Assembly (NCBI RefSeq): GCF_001281315.1 | Contig: NZ_CP012479.1 | Span: forward strand, 2,666,001 to 2,730,000 | Reading direction: 5' to 3' | Source: Arthrobacter sp. ERGS1:01 | GTDB taxonomy: Bacteria > Actinomycetota > Actinomycetes > Actinomycetales > Micrococcaceae | DNA length: 64,000 nucleotides | Shown here: positions 51,013 to 61,130 of the stretch, in pieces | Position numbering within the stretch: position 1 is the first letter of the stretch | How the letters are laid out: every line of letters starts with the position of its first letter | Made by a program: the position numbers and the translations under genes | Notes under the pieces: generated by a model | The model's input: the letters and a program-made list of their open reading frames with translations, nothing else | Database searches by the model: none | Told to the model about the DNA's origin: nothing

Positions 51013-52980
51013 ATGACTTGGCTTGAGACCTTTCCCACCCTTGTCGTCGCGGCGGCCATCGTCTTCATCCCGGGAGCAATACTGGCGCGCGTGATCGGTG
51101 CACGCGGCATTACCTGGCTGGCGCTGTCCGCACCGTTGACCATCACCTTGGTTGGGGTCGGTGCAATTGCGGCTCAAATAATCCACGTCCGTTGGACCCT
51201 CCCGGCCCTGCTACTTGTCACTGTCGGTGCCTCGGCCGTGACCTGGGCCGTGAGGTACCTCGTGGAGATCCGCCGAACGCGCGAATCCTCCCCGCTGTGG
51301 GTCCGGCCCCCTCTGCCGGTTTGGCTCGGGCTCCTCGGCGGCCTGGCTGTTGCGGTGGTTGTGATCGGTCACCGCTTGAAGACGATTTTCATCCACCCCG
51401 GCAACATTTCCCAGACCTACGACAACGTTTTCCACCTCAACGCCGTGCGGTTCATCCTCGATTCCGGCAACGGGTCCTCGCTGTATCTTGGCAACCTGGG
51501 CACCTCGGGGGCGAAGTCCTTTTACCCCGGAGCCTGGCATGATTTGGTGGCGCTGGTGGTCCAGGCCTCGGGGTCGTCCATCCCTGTCGGCGTCAATGCG
51601 GTGAACATCATCCTGGCTGCGGCGGTGTGGACCATTTCCGCCATGTACCTTGCCACCCGGGTACTGGGCAGCCGTCCCGCGGTTTACCTAGTCACGGGTG
51701 TCCTGGCGGGCGCCTTCAGCGCCTTCCCGTATCTTCTGATGGACTTCGGGGTGCTGTACCCGAACTTCCTTGCCATCACCTTGCTGCCGGTCATGATGGG
51801 CCTGATCGCGGACGTGCTGCGACTGTCGAAGGGCAGGAATCCGGGCGCAGTCCGGGCTGCCGTATTGATGGTGTTTGCGCTCCCCGGCGTGGCGCTCAGC
51901 CATCCAAGCATCGCGATCGTCCTGGGGGCGTTTGCCCTTCCCGCGATTGCCCTGTGGATCTACCGGCAGCTCCGCTCCTGCCTTGCCCGCACCCTGTCAT
52001 GGTATTGGTTGTTCGTCTCGGTCGCCGCCGGAATCGTGTTTTACCTGGTCCTGAAATACGTCTGGCTTACCTTCCGGCCCAGTGCAAAGGCGTCCTTCTG
52101 GCCGCCCATCCAGACCGTCCCACAAGCGTTGGGCGAAGCCATCAGCAATGCCCCCATGGGACGGCCCCTCTCCTGGGTGGTCGCGACGCTGACGGTGGTT
52201 GGTATTTATGCCCTTGTCCGCAACGGACGCCATCTCTGGCTGCTGGGCATGCTGGCAGCCGGCGTCTACCTTTTTGTCGTCGTGTCGGGCTTCAAGGCCG
52301 GCGAACAGCGATCCTCGCTGACCGGGGTGTTCTACAACGACAGCTACCGCCTCGCCGCATTGCTCCCGGCAGCCGGCCTGGCAGTGTGCGTTTTTGGCAC
52401 GATCTGGTTGTTCGACCTGCTCTGCAGCCGGCTGAAGCTGACGCCGGCGTTGGGCCGCAAGCCCTGGATGGCAGTCATGGCCGGCGGCACGGTCGCAGCC
52501 CTGGCCGTCGGATTCCTGGCCCAGGACGACTCCATTCGCACGACGGTCGCACACGCACGCAGCGCCTACTCGATCTCGGCCAACGCTCCTCTGCTGTCAA
52601 CGGACGAGGCCGCGCTTATTGCCCGCACGGACCGGACAATTCCGGCGGACGCCACCGTGATCGTCAGTCCCGCCACCGGGGCGTCCTTGGTCTATGCCCT
52701 GGAAAACCGCCGGGTCATTCTTCCGGCCGTCGGGTCAACCCTTACCCCGGATGACCAAATGGTCGTCAAGCACCTGACCCAGTTGGCGACGAATCCGGCC
52801 GTGTGCTCGGCTGTCCGCGCCTTGGATTCGTATTTCGTCCTGGATTTTGGCAGCAAACAGATCAACGGCATGAGGAACCCGTTCCCGACGTCGGCACAGC
52901 TTGCCGAGACACCCGGGCTGACCTTGATTGACCAGCAGGGCCCCGCGAAGCTGTACCGGATCGACGGCTGCAAGCACTAG
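51013..52980 (+). CDS. Large multi-pass membrane protein (DUF6541-like)
   Basis: The 655-residue protein has about 12-14 membrane helices over most of its length, from MTWLETFPTLVVAAAIVFIPGAILA to LALGFLAQDD, and a soluble C-terminal domain (residues 530-655, ISANAPLLSTDEAALIARTDRTIPADATVIVSP...). The pattern fits actinobacterial DUF6541-type membrane proteins related to O-antigen polymerases or membrane glycosyltransferases. ATG 51013 is used; a possible GGAG lies 14 bases upstream. It is the first gene of the envelope-polysaccharide region. A strong terminator follows. Confidence 0.8.
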   Translation: MTWLETFPTLVVAAAIVFIPGAILARVIGARGITWLALSAPLTITLVGVGAIAAQIIHVRWTLPALLLVTVGASAVTWAVRYLVEIRRTRESSPLWVRPPLPVWLGLLGGLAVAVVVIGHRLKTIFIHPGNISQTYDNVFHLNAVRFILDSGNGSSLYLGNLGTSGAKSFYPGAWHDLVALVVQASGSSIPVGVNAVNIILAAAVWTISAMYLATRVLGSRPAVYLVTGVLAGAFSAFPYLLMDFGVLYPNFLAITLLPVMMGLIADVLRLSKGRNPGAVRAAVLMVFALPGVALSHPSIAIVLGAFALPAIALWIYRQLRSCLARTLSWYWLFVSVAAGIVFYLVLKYVWLTFRPSAKASFWPPIQTVPQALGEAISNAPMGRPLSWVVATLTVVGIYALVRNGRHLWLLGMLAAGVYLFVVVSGFKAGEQRSSLTGVFYNDSYRLAALLPAAGLAVCVFGTIWLFDLLCSRLKLTPALGRKPWMAVMAGGTVAALAVGFLAQDDSIRTTVAHARSAYSISANAPLLSTDEAALIARTDRTIPADATVIVSPATGASLVYALENRRVILPAVGSTLTPDDQMVVKHLTQLATNPAVCSAVRALDSYFVLDFGSKQINGMRNPFPTSAQLAETPGLTLIDQQGPAKLYRIDGCKH

Positions 52981-52992
52981 CCCGGAGACAAG

Positions 52993-53036
52993 AATGGGCG
53001 TGACCTCATCCCACGGATGAGGTCACGCCCATTTTT
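52993..53036. terminator. Bidirectional terminator between convergent genes
   Basis: An 18-bp perfect stem AATGGGCGTGACCTCATC and its complement with a 5-base loop is followed by TTTTTT on the plus strand. It serves the 655-residue membrane protein gene (plus) and galE (minus). Confidence 0.92.
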
Positions 53037-53048
53037 TGTGCAGTCCCG

Positions 53049-54062
53049 CTACGCCGAATAGCCCTGCGGGTTATTGTGCTGCCAGCGCCAGTGGTCTTCA
53101 CACATCTGGGCCAGGTTCCGGTGGGCCGACCATCCCAGGTCCGCCAGTGCCGAGGACGGGTCCGCATAGCTGACGGCGGCGTCGCCCGGGCGGCGGGGGG
53201 CGAACTCAAACGGTACGGGCTTGCCGGCGGCGTCGCCAAAGGCCTGGATGACTTCCAACACGGAGGATCCGTTGCCCGTGCCCAGGTTCCAGCGGAACAC
53301 GCCTGCGTGGCCGGGCAGGTAGTTCAGTGCGGCCAGGTGCCCGGCGGCAAGGTCCATGACGTGGATGTAGTCCCGGACCCCGGTGCCGTCCGGCGTCGGG
53401 TAGTCGTTGCCGAACACCATGACCTTCTCGCGGCGTCCCACGGCCACCTGGGCCACGAATGGCAGCAGGTTGTTGGGGATGCCGCTGGGGTCCTCGCCGA
53501 TGCGGCCGGACTCGTGCGCGCCCACCGGGTTGAAGTAGCGCAGCAGTGCCACCCGCCAGGTGGGGTCGGCGGCGCCGAGGTCGGTGAGGATGTCCTCGAT
53601 CTGTTCCTTGGTGCGCCCGTACGGGTTGGTGGCATCCAGCGGCATCTTCTCGATGAGCGGGACTTCTTCGCTGGCGCCGTAGACGGTGGCGGAGGAGCTG
53701 AATACGAGGGTCCGCACGCCGTGCTTGTCCATGGAGGCCAGCAGGTTCAGCGTGCCAACGATGTTGTTTTGGTAGTACCGCAGCGGCTGCGCCACGGACT
53801 CGCCCACGGCCTTGAGCCCGGCAAAGTGGATCACGGAGTCAAAGCGGCCTTCGGCGAACAATGCGTCCACGCCGGCGGCGTCGAGCAAATCCAGTTCAAC
53901 AAACTCCGGGTGCTTGCCCGTGAGTTCCTCGACCCGCTTCAGCGACTCGGCGGAGGAGTTGGCCAGGTTGTCCAGGACGACGACGTCGTGCCCGGCTTCC
54001 AGGAGGCAAAGGACGGTATGGGACCCAATGTAACCGGCGCCGCCGGTGACCAAAACTTTCAT
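53049..54062 (-). CDS. galE: UDP-glucose 4-epimerase
   Basis: The 337-residue short-chain dehydrogenase-like enzyme has VLVTGGAGYIGSHTVLCLL (NAD-binding), SVIHFAGLKAVGESVAQPL, SSSATVYG, and the catalytic Tyr-x3-Lys in NPYGRTKEQIEDI. It interconverts UDP-glucose and UDP-galactose, feeding galactose into surface polysaccharides made by the neighbouring genes. Confidence 0.96.
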   Translation of the reverse strand: MKVLVTGGAGYIGSHTVLCLLEAGHDVVVLDNLANSSAESLKRVEELTGKHPEFVELDLLDAAGVDALFAEGRFDSVIHFAGLKAVGESVAQPLRYYQNNIVGTLNLLASMDKHGVRTLVFSSSATVYGASEEVPLIEKMPLDATNPYGRTKEQIEDILTDLGAADPTWRVALLRYFNPVGAHESGRIGEDPSGIPNNLLPFVAQVAVGRREKVMVFGNDYPTPDGTGVRDYIHVMDLAAGHLAALNYLPGHAGVFRWNLGTGNGSSVLEVIQAFGDAAGKPVPFEFAPRRPGDAAVSYADPSSALADLGWSAHRNLAQMCEDHWRWQHNNPQGYSA

Positions 54063-54122
54063 GCGTTTAACCCTATCTTGTGGTGAATTCGAGCCGGAAA
54101 GAACGGTGCCTCCGCCCCGACT

Positions 54123-56936
54123 TTAAGGAATGTTCCCTTTTCGGACGCCCGGCGTTATTGCCTGTGCCTGCATTTTTGTCCCCGCGTAGAACCACAGTGA
54201 ACCGTTGCGGTTGATGCCCACCATGTCGGGTGCGCCGTCGCCGTCGCTGTCGCCAACCCCCAGGAGAGAAAGGTAGGCGTTCCAGCCCGAATTGCCGATC
54301 TTCCTCCCTGCGGCAAAGCCGTACTGGTCAGTGAGCTTTCCGGTGCCCGCATAGAACCACAGGGACCCGTCGGACTTGGTCGCGACGACGTCGTTCCTGC
54401 CGTCGGCGTCGAAGTCGAACACGGCCGCCACCTGGGACACGCCGGCCAGCAGGGACGCGGGGGCCTTCACCGCCGGGGCATAGCCCTCGGAGGTGGCGCT
54501 GACATTTCCGTTGCCGGCATAGAGCCAGACCGAGCCGTCGGGCCGGATGCCCAGCAGGTCAACATAGCGGTCTCCGGAGATATCGCCCGTGCCGATGATT
54601 TGGGAATAGGCGTTCCAGCCGGAACGGCCCACCTTCAGTGCCGGGGCATAGCCCTGGTCCGCGGCGTAGACCTTTCCGGTGCCTGCGTAGAACCACAACG
54701 ATCCGTCGCTGCGGACGGCCAGGAGATCGGGCCGGCCGTCGCCGTTGTAGTCGCCCACCCCGTAAATGCCCGTATAGACTCCCCAGCCGGTGCCAATCTG
54801 TCTGCCCGGCTGGTACCCGCCCACGCCATCTCCCGCGTAGAAGAACAGCACGCCGTCATTGCGCACGGCCAGGAGGTCAGGCTTCCCGTCGCCGTCAAAG
54901 TCCCCCACCGACAGCACCTGCTTGAACCTGTCCCACCCGGACGTGCCGATCTTGCGGGCAGGGGCATAGCCGTCCTTGCCCGCGGCGCTGCCGGCGTAGA
55001 ACACGTAGGAGGAATCCGCGTACCGACCGATGATGTCGGGTTGTCCGTCACCATTGAGGTCGCCGGTGCCCACGACGGTGGAAAACTTGTCCCAGCCGGA
55101 ATTGCCGAGCTTGATCCGCGCGGAGTAGCCCGAGCTGATCGAGGAGGCGTTCCCGGTGCCCGGATACATCCACAGGGATCCGTCCGTGCCCACGGCAAGG
55201 AAATCGTCGTTGCCGTCCTTGTTGATGTCGCCGCCACGGACAAGGCCGGAGTAGGCGCCCCAGCCGCCGTTGCCGATCTTGATGCCGGCTCCCACTCCGG
55301 ATTTCGTGGCGGAGACCACGCCCGTGCCGGGGAACAGCCACAGCGTTCCATCCGTGCCAACTGCGGCGACGTCGGGTTTCCCATCTCCGGTCAGATCGCC
55401 GATCCCCGTCACTGAGGAGAACTGGCCCCACTGCGTGGGGGTACTGATGGCGGGTAGGTACCCTTTGTTGTTTGCATCGACGACGCCGGTTCCGCCGTAG
55501 AACCACCAGCTGCCGTCCTTGCGGATTCCGGCAAAGTCGGGTTTGCCGTCGCCATTGAAATCGCCCAGAGCGACGAGTTTGGTGTAGACGTTGAACCCGG
55601 TGCCGATTTGAATGGCCTTGCCAAAGGTGCCGTCATTGTTTCCGGGGTAGAACCACAGGGTTCCGTCCTGGCGTGTCTGCAGCAGGTCGGATCGCTTGTC
55701 GGAGTTGAAGTCGCCGATTCCCACCGTCAGGGGGATGCCGTCGGTCACGCCGGGTTGCGGCGGCGTTGCGCCGTCTCCCCGCGCAAACTTTTGCAGGCTC
55801 GCGTATGTTCCGTTCCACACATTGCTGTCGCCGGTCAGCTTCCAGTTGTCCGAGAATTGCCAGACACTGTACACCGGCCAACCACCGGGCAGGCTGCCCG
55901 GCCCATATTGAAAGTTGTTGTTCAAATCATTGGGGTACGCGGCAATGTGCAGCGGCTGGTTGGCAAATGCCTGGCTGTTGCCGGTGCACGTTTGCCACCA
56001 ATCCGCCGTCGTGTAGATCATCGGCAGCCTCTTGGTGAGGGCCAGCATGCGGTTGGAGAAGTCCTTGATCCAGGCCACCATTTGGCTGGCACTCATGTTG
56101 TAGCAGGCGTTGCCGTATTGGTAGTAGGGGTTGTACTCAATGTCGAGCAGCGGCGGGAGTGTCATCCCGTCGGCGCTCCACCCTCCGCCGTTTTTGACGA
56201 AGTAATTTGCCTGTGCCGCGCCGCTGGATTCGGGGGGCAGGGCAAAATGGTAGGCGCCACGAATGAGGCCCGCGTTGTAGGAGCCGGAATACTGGTCGGA
56301 AAATGTGGGGCTCTTGAAGTCGATCCCCTCACTGGCCTTTACATATGCGAAGGCTGCACCCAACCCCGCCTGCTGCTTCCAATCGATGTTTGGCTGGTGG
56401 CCGCTGACATCAACACCGAGCACGCCCGAAGGACCTGCGGCCGCGACCGCCATCGGCGCTGCGGCGATCCTCGCCGATTTGGCCGCTTTGGCGGAATCGG
56501 CGGTACTTGCCAAACCTTGCCCCATGTATGCGCCATAGGGGCCGCGCTGGGCCAATGAGACTTCCGGCACGGCGGCTTGCGGGGCCGCGGGCGCGCTGCC
56601 CGCCTCGGTGGTGGGGGCAACGGTGGACGGTTCCGGAGTCGACAGTGTCTCCGGGGTCGGCCTCGGCGTCGTCGCAGGTGGCATTGGGGTTGACGTGGCC
56701 GACGCCGTTGCCGGCGTCGTTGCCTGGGCAGTCGGCGTCGTCGTGGCCTGGGCAGTCGGGGAAAGTGCGGCCTGCGCCGATTCCTGCGGTGCAGCCTCCT
56801 GGGGCGCCCCCAGCGGCGCAGCGGCGGCCAAGGAGGGGCTGGACAAGCCCAGTGCGACAAGGGCGACGAGCATGCCCAGGCCACACTTCCTGAACCTGGA
56901 CAGGTGCTTGGCAGGCAAAAGCGATGTCGGGCGCAC
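54123..56936 (-). CDS. Secreted GH25 lysozyme with ten FG-GAP/VCBS-type repeats
   Basis: The 937-residue protein starts at GTG 56936, where AAGGAG lies five bases upstream; earlier in-frame ATGs (57041, 56975) have no ribosome site. It has a signal peptide (CGLGMLVALVALGLSSPSLAAAA), an Ala/Thr/Pro-rich linker (about residues 45-150), a GH25 domain (about 170-370) with GVDVSGHQPNIDW, YVKASEGIDF, LLDIEYN (catalytic Asp-x-Glu) and YSVWQFS, and ten C-terminal repeats of the type GDFNGDGKPDL followed by DGTLWFYPG. The repeats look like calcium-binding beta-propeller blades and may attach to surface glycan. The role is probably peptidoglycan remodelling or attack on other cells. Confidence 0.9.
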   Translation of the reverse strand: MRPTSLLPAKHLSRFRKCGLGMLVALVALGLSSPSLAAAAPLGAPQEAAPQESAQAALSPTAQATTTPTAQATTPATASATSTPMPPATTPRPTPETLSTPEPSTVAPTTEAGSAPAAPQAAVPEVSLAQRGPYGAYMGQGLASTADSAKAAKSARIAAAPMAVAAAGPSGVLGVDVSGHQPNIDWKQQAGLGAAFAYVKASEGIDFKSPTFSDQYSGSYNAGLIRGAYHFALPPESSGAAQANYFVKNGGGWSADGMTLPPLLDIEYNPYYQYGNACYNMSASQMVAWIKDFSNRMLALTKRLPMIYTTADWWQTCTGNSQAFANQPLHIAAYPNDLNNNFQYGPGSLPGGWPVYSVWQFSDNWKLTGDSNVWNGTYASLQKFARGDGATPPQPGVTDGIPLTVGIGDFNSDKRSDLLQTRQDGTLWFYPGNNDGTFGKAIQIGTGFNVYTKLVALGDFNGDGKPDFAGIRKDGSWWFYGGTGVVDANNKGYLPAISTPTQWGQFSSVTGIGDLTGDGKPDVAAVGTDGTLWLFPGTGVVSATKSGVGAGIKIGNGGWGAYSGLVRGGDINKDGNDDFLAVGTDGSLWMYPGTGNASSISSGYSARIKLGNSGWDKFSTVVGTGDLNGDGQPDIIGRYADSSYVFYAGSAAGKDGYAPARKIGTSGWDRFKQVLSVGDFDGDGKPDLLAVRNDGVLFFYAGDGVGGYQPGRQIGTGWGVYTGIYGVGDYNGDGRPDLLAVRSDGSLWFYAGTGKVYAADQGYAPALKVGRSGWNAYSQIIGTGDISGDRYVDLLGIRPDGSVWLYAGNGNVSATSEGYAPAVKAPASLLAGVSQVAAVFDFDADGRNDVVATKSDGSLWFYAGTGKLTDQYGFAAGRKIGNSGWNAYLSLLGVGDSDGDGAPDMVGINRNGSLWFYAGTKMQAQAITPGVRKGNIP

Positions 56937-57067
56937 GTTGTCTCCTTGTGGTCCAGGACGAGTGATGGGTTGCATCTCCCGCGGCAGGCGAAAGGTGGTG
57001 TCTCTGGAGGTTTTCAGCCTATCAAGGCCCCTGCCGAACAAAGGGCGCGTCGGTACCCGTGTCCGGG

Positions 57068-58171
57068 TTACTTGCGACGCCGGTCAAACAAGAGCCTGAC
57101 GGCGTGCCTGAGGTTGCTTTCCGGATCGAGGTTGCCACGCAGCGACGGGCTAAGAATCCGGGCCACCAAACTGCTTCGCTTGTAATGGGCAATCACGGAC
57201 GCGAGCTTTTCGCCGGTCACCGCGTCACTTCCGAGGGCTTCGACCAGTTTGCCTTCGGCGATGGTCAGGACCGAGGCATAGCCGGGCGAGAGTTCACGGA
57301 GTTGGCCGGCTGTCTGGCGCAGGGCAGCCAGGTCGGGGGCCGACCAGTCCCATTCCGGGCCCCGCCGGGACAGTGCGCCTATCAGGTTGGTCCGCGCCAG
57401 CTTGATGGCCACGGCCCGTTGGACAGACGCCGTCTGCCGCGCCGCCCACCCCTCGCATACGAGGGAGACGGGCTCGAGTTCCCTGGCACACGGCAGGAAA
57501 TCAGCCGTCACCCGGTCCTCGGCGTCGTCACCCAACACATAGGCCGGGCCGTGGGCCGGGAACTCCAAACGGGTTCCGGAAAAGTACAACCGCAGGCCGG
57601 CTTCGAGATCCTCCCCGGTGCGCAGGCCTTCCGTGTAGTGGAAGCCAACGCCGGCAGCGGTTTCGGTGCGCCACAAGCCGCGCGGGGCCGTCGCGTAGGC
57701 CAGCCTGTCCTTGACCGGATCGAGCCCGTGGACGCGGCCGATCCGGGCCCGGGGCGTACGGATCAGATCGCCCGCCTGATGGCGAACGGGGGCCACCACA
57801 ACGTCCGCTCCCGACGTTTCCAGGACATCGAGCCAGTGGGAGAGCGCACCCGGCTCAAAGTAGTCATCGGAGTCCAGGACGGCGGTGAAGGGCGCCTCGA
57901 CGGCGGCAAGCCCGGCATTCTTCGGGCCCGCCGGAGAGTTCAGGCCGTCGAAATGCTCGATGAACCGCAAACCGGGCGACGGGGCCATGCCGAGTGATTC
58001 TTGGATATCAGCAGACCCGACGTTGTGGCAGACGACGGTGACCCGGACTACTCCGGGCCGGCCGTCAAGGCCGCAGGATTCAATGGCTCGGGCCAGCGGC
58101 CGTGCCGTGGTGTGCACGGCGATCACCACGTCAATGAGCGGCCCCTCCGAAGGGAACACTGATGTGGGCAT
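57068..58171 (-). CDS. Glycosyltransferase family 2
   Basis: The 367-residue protein has IDVVIAVHTTARPLARAIES (nucleotide-binding strand), NSPAGPKNAGLAAVEAPFTAVLDSDDYFEPGALSHWL (GT-A DxD-like motif) and WRTETAAGVGFHYTEGLRTGEDLEAGLRL with the ED acceptor-side motif. ATG 58171 is chosen; GTG 58207 is an alternative and neither has a clear ribosome site. The longer frame to 58453 is unsupported. It probably adds a sugar to a surface glycan. It diverges from the flippase gene. Confidence 0.85.
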   Translation of the reverse strand: MPTSVFPSEGPLIDVVIAVHTTARPLARAIESCGLDGRPGVVRVTVVCHNVGSADIQESLGMAPSPGLRFIEHFDGLNSPAGPKNAGLAAVEAPFTAVLDSDDYFEPGALSHWLDVLETSGADVVVAPVRHQAGDLIRTPRARIGRVHGLDPVKDRLAYATAPRGLWRTETAAGVGFHYTEGLRTGEDLEAGLRLYFSGTRLEFPAHGPAYVLGDDAEDRVTADFLPCARELEPVSLVCEGWAARQTASVQRAVAIKLARTNLIGALSRRGPEWDWSAPDLAALRQTAGQLRELSPGYASVLTIAEGKLVEALGSDAVTGEKLASVIAHYKRSSLVARILSPSLRGNLDPESNLRHAVRLLFDRRRK

Positions 58172-58364
58172 CGACTCGGATTCTTCACTTGCGCTGTGCG
58201 GGGTCACGCTTTCAAATACTAATGGGCATTCACGACAACCGGATAAAGCCCTGCCGCCGGGTGCCAACGGGCCGTCCCGAAGGCCCAGATGCACCGGGTA
58301 GAATGACCCATGGCCGCGGGGCCGACAGGCGTCCAACGCAAAAAAGCAGCCAGAGAGTTCATCC

Positions 58365-59834
58365 GTGCAATCACCCTTCACCCGAACCGACGTGACCAAA
58401 ACCAGTACCAAAAGCCTGTCCACGAGATGGGCTTTCGGCATGATGGGCAGCATTTCCCAGGGTCTCGTGCGGTTCCTCTACAGCGTCCTCATTGGCCGGA
58501 TCATGGGCGTCGCGGTCCTGGCCGGCGTCAACTCGGCCATATCCGTGGCCCTGTTCCTGAGCCTTCTATGGCCCACGTCGTCCGGTCAGGGCGCCACACG
58601 ATTCGTGGCACAGATGCGTGGCGCGGACCGGCCCGAACAGGCACAGGCCGTGGCGAGCTACCTGGGCCGGCGGATGCTTTGGACCTCTTTGGGACTGGCC
58701 GTCATCACGGTGGCCTTCTGCCTCACCTCGCTAAACACCGATATCTTCACCGCCCTAGGGGCAGGGCTGCTGCTCCTCGGCTATGCCGGCTGGTCCTACA
58801 CCCGCGGCGTGCAGTACGGTGCCGGCCAGATTGCGCGTGCCGCAACCTGGGATGTGGCAGGCTCGGTCGCCGCCATCGTCATGCTTGCCGCCGTGCTCAT
58901 CTTCCACGCCAACGGCCTGCTGCTCCTGCCCTTGGCCATCTCCTACGGGGCCTACGCGATCGTTTGTTGGCCCAAGCGGCCCACCGTGCCGCTTGACCCC
59001 GAGCTGGTTGCGCCAATGAACAAGTACGTCGCCTACGGCGTCCTGGGCACCCTCTCGAGCACGGGACTCCTCCAGCTCTCCATGGTTGCGGCCCACCTGG
59101 CCGGTTCGGCGCAAGACGCCGGCCTCTACGCGGCGGCACTGAGCCTGGCCACACCCGCCACCATGTTGGCCCGCACCATGAGCCAGGTCCTGTTCCCGGC
59201 CATGGCCGAAGCCGGCGGCCGGGATGACAAGGCAGCCTTGCGTTCCCACACCGACACTGTGACCCGCGGACTTATTGTGAGCATGGTTGGCGTCTTCGGA
59301 GCCCTGTGCCTGGCAAGCCCCCTGGTGGTCCAGATTCTTTACGGTGCCAAGTTCGCCAATGCCAAGGACATCCTCCCGATCCTGCTGTTGGCCGTTATGT
59401 TCACCACTCTTCCCGTCGCCGCAGTCAACCGGCTCAACGCGACCGGCCTGCGCGGGGTGCGGATCCTTTCCATAGTTGCCGCGGTGGGCCTTGGACTTGC
59501 CCTCGTGCTTTGGCTGGTCCTTTCGCCGTCGTTCGGTGTCATCGGTGTCGCCGTTGGCTACCTGACCACGACCATCATCACCTCGGTGCTGCCGTTGGTG
59601 TGGGCATGGCGTTTGGATTCCCAACGCTGGACCGGGCTTATGGTCCGCCTCTTCATCGGTCTTGCCCTGTTGACGGGCGGCCTCGTGTACACCGCAATGG
59701 AGGAACCGCCGAAATGGGAGGGTGCGCTCCTGGCCATCGGCTTCGCGCTGGTCTGGGCCCTCGTCAACTACAAAGATGTCCTGGCGCTGCGAGGGATTGG
59801 CCGCAAGTCGCGCGTCAGCGTCGTCGAGCACTGA
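58365..59834 (+). CDS. Lipopolysaccharide-type oligosaccharide flippase (Wzx/MATE-like)
   Basis: The 489-residue protein has about 14 membrane helices, a polysaccharide biosynthesis/MVF-type pattern (AFGMMGSISQGLVRFLYSVLIGRIMGVAVLAGVNSAISVALFLSLLWPTSSGQG; the Pro-containing SLATPATMLARTMSQVLFPAMAEAGGRDD). Such proteins flip lipid-linked oligosaccharides across the membrane. GTG 58365 is a plausible start with AGAGAG eight bases upstream; GTG 58392 is an alternative. It lies between divergent/convergent glycosyltransferase genes. Confidence 0.87.
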   Translation: MQSPFTRTDVTKTSTKSLSTRWAFGMMGSISQGLVRFLYSVLIGRIMGVAVLAGVNSAISVALFLSLLWPTSSGQGATRFVAQMRGADRPEQAQAVASYLGRRMLWTSLGLAVITVAFCLTSLNTDIFTALGAGLLLLGYAGWSYTRGVQYGAGQIARAATWDVAGSVAAIVMLAAVLIFHANGLLLLPLAISYGAYAIVCWPKRPTVPLDPELVAPMNKYVAYGVLGTLSSTGLLQLSMVAAHLAGSAQDAGLYAAALSLATPATMLARTMSQVLFPAMAEAGGRDDKAALRSHTDTVTRGLIVSMVGVFGALCLASPLVVQILYGAKFANAKDILPILLLAVMFTTLPVAAVNRLNATGLRGVRILSIVAAVGLGLALVLWLVLSPSFGVIGVAVGYLTTTIITSVLPLVWAWRLDSQRWTGLMVRLFIGLALLTGGLVYTAMEEPPKWEGALLAIGFALVWALVNYKDVLALRGIGRKSRVSVVEH

Positions 59835-59999
59835 CACAACTGCCCGTCGGAGACCTACATCAAGGGCGTCCGCCAAGATCTCCCAACCCTGGTCGCACAA
59901 GGGCACCCAAAGGCCTCAGCCGATGAAATGGCCCTGATGGGGAGGCTCGGCAGGGAACGTCGAAACTGCACAAGCTGGCGGCTTGCGGGACGGCTGACC

Positions 60000-61130
60000 C
60001 TACGCTGTCGGGTCGCTGACGTCCCGGTAGTGTCCGGTCAATTCCGAGACGCTGGCGGCGAGGCTTCGATGGCCCACCACGAAGTTTCGTGCCACGGCTC
60101 CGCGTTCGGCCCGGGCGGCCACATCGTCGGCCAATACGGCCAAAAGGGCGCGGCGAAGGCCTTCCACGTCGTTTTCCGTAAGCAGCGTTCCGCTCTCGGG
60201 CGACACCATCTCCGCGATGCCGCCGCTGTCGTAGGCCACCACCGGGGTACCGCAGGCCTGCGCCTCCAAGAGGACCAACCCGGCGGCTTCCCGGGCGCCC
60301 TTGCTGAGCCGGCTCGGAGCGACAAGCACCGTTGCGCGGCGCATTTGTTCCCGGACGGCGGTCCGGTCAAGCCTGCCCATCAACTTCAGGTGCCCGTGGT
60401 CGGACTGAAGCTTGCGCAGCTCGGCCATGTGCGGCCCGGCGCCGGCGATGACGAAGTCGTGGTCGAATTCGCCCAGCAGGCCGATGGAGGCCTCCACCGC
60501 CTGCAGAATCCCCTTTTGGTCGTTGAGCGTGCCGACGAAGAGAATTTGCGGACGTTCCCTGACCACGGTGGTGTCGGGCGTGAACCAGTCAGTGTCAATC
60601 CCCTGGTAGTGGACCACCAGCTTGTCCTTGGGAAAGCCGCCCGCAATGGCGGCGTCGGCGAGGAATTCACTCACGGCAAGGACGCGTGCGCTGGCCGTGG
60701 CCGCAGCCTTCATGGTCCGTTGCTGGTATTTTTCCATGGTGTTGCGGGGTTGCCGGCCGGCCAGCATGACGTCCGCGCCGTGCAGTGTGGTGATCAGCGG
60801 GGACCCCGCCCTGCGGGACGCTGAAACCGCCGGGCCGGCCCAGGTCGCAAAGTGCTGATGGATCACCTGGGGCTCAAACGCCGCAATGGATCGCGCCATG
60901 AGGGGCAGGACGGCCGGGAAGAAGACCTGCCGTCGGGAAATGGATTCCCGCCGAAGCGGTGCAAAGTCCCTGACCTCGATGCCGATCTCGGGATCCTCGA
61001 TCTTGGCGGCCAGGGTAAAGAACTTAAAGGAGAACTCTCCGTCGTTCGCGCCCGACATCTTTTGCGCGTGAGTCAACGCAAAGTAGGTCGGGGGGACAGA
61101 GAGGGTTCCCTTGGTCAGGGCGATCTTCAC
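60000..61130 (-). CDS. Glycosyltransferase family 4 (GT-B)
   Basis: The 376-residue protein has the N-terminal domain with PQVIHQHFATWAGPAVSASR and ITTLHGADVML, and the C-terminal domain with RPQILFVGTLNDQKGILQAVEA, VLVAPSRLSKGAREAAGLVLLEAQACGTPVVAYDSGGIAEMV, which contains the E-x7-E nucleotide-sugar motif. GTG 61130 is chosen; TTG 61136 is an alternative. It transfers a sugar in surface glycan assembly. Confidence 0.9.
   Translation of the reverse strand: MKIALTKGTLSVPPTYFALTHAQKMSGANDGEFSFKFFTLAAKIEDPEIGIEVRDFAPLRRESISRRQVFFPAVLPLMARSIAAFEPQVIHQHFATWAGPAVSASRRAGSPLITTLHGADVMLAGRQPRNTMEKYQQRTMKAAATASARVLAVSEFLADAAIAGGFPKDKLVVHYQGIDTDWFTPDTTVVRERPQILFVGTLNDQKGILQAVEASIGLLGEFDHDFVIAGAGPHMAELRKLQSDHGHLKLMGRLDRTAVREQMRRATVLVAPSRLSKGAREAAGLVLLEAQACGTPVVAYDSGGIAEMVSPESGTLLTENDVEGLRRALLAVLADDVAARAERGAVARNFVVGHRSLAASVSELTGHYRDVSDPTA

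Noticed and set aside
56937..57041. The longest possible start of the GH25 protein
   Set aside because: ATG 57041 and 56975 lack ribosome sites; GTG 56936 has AAGGAG and gives a normal signal peptide.
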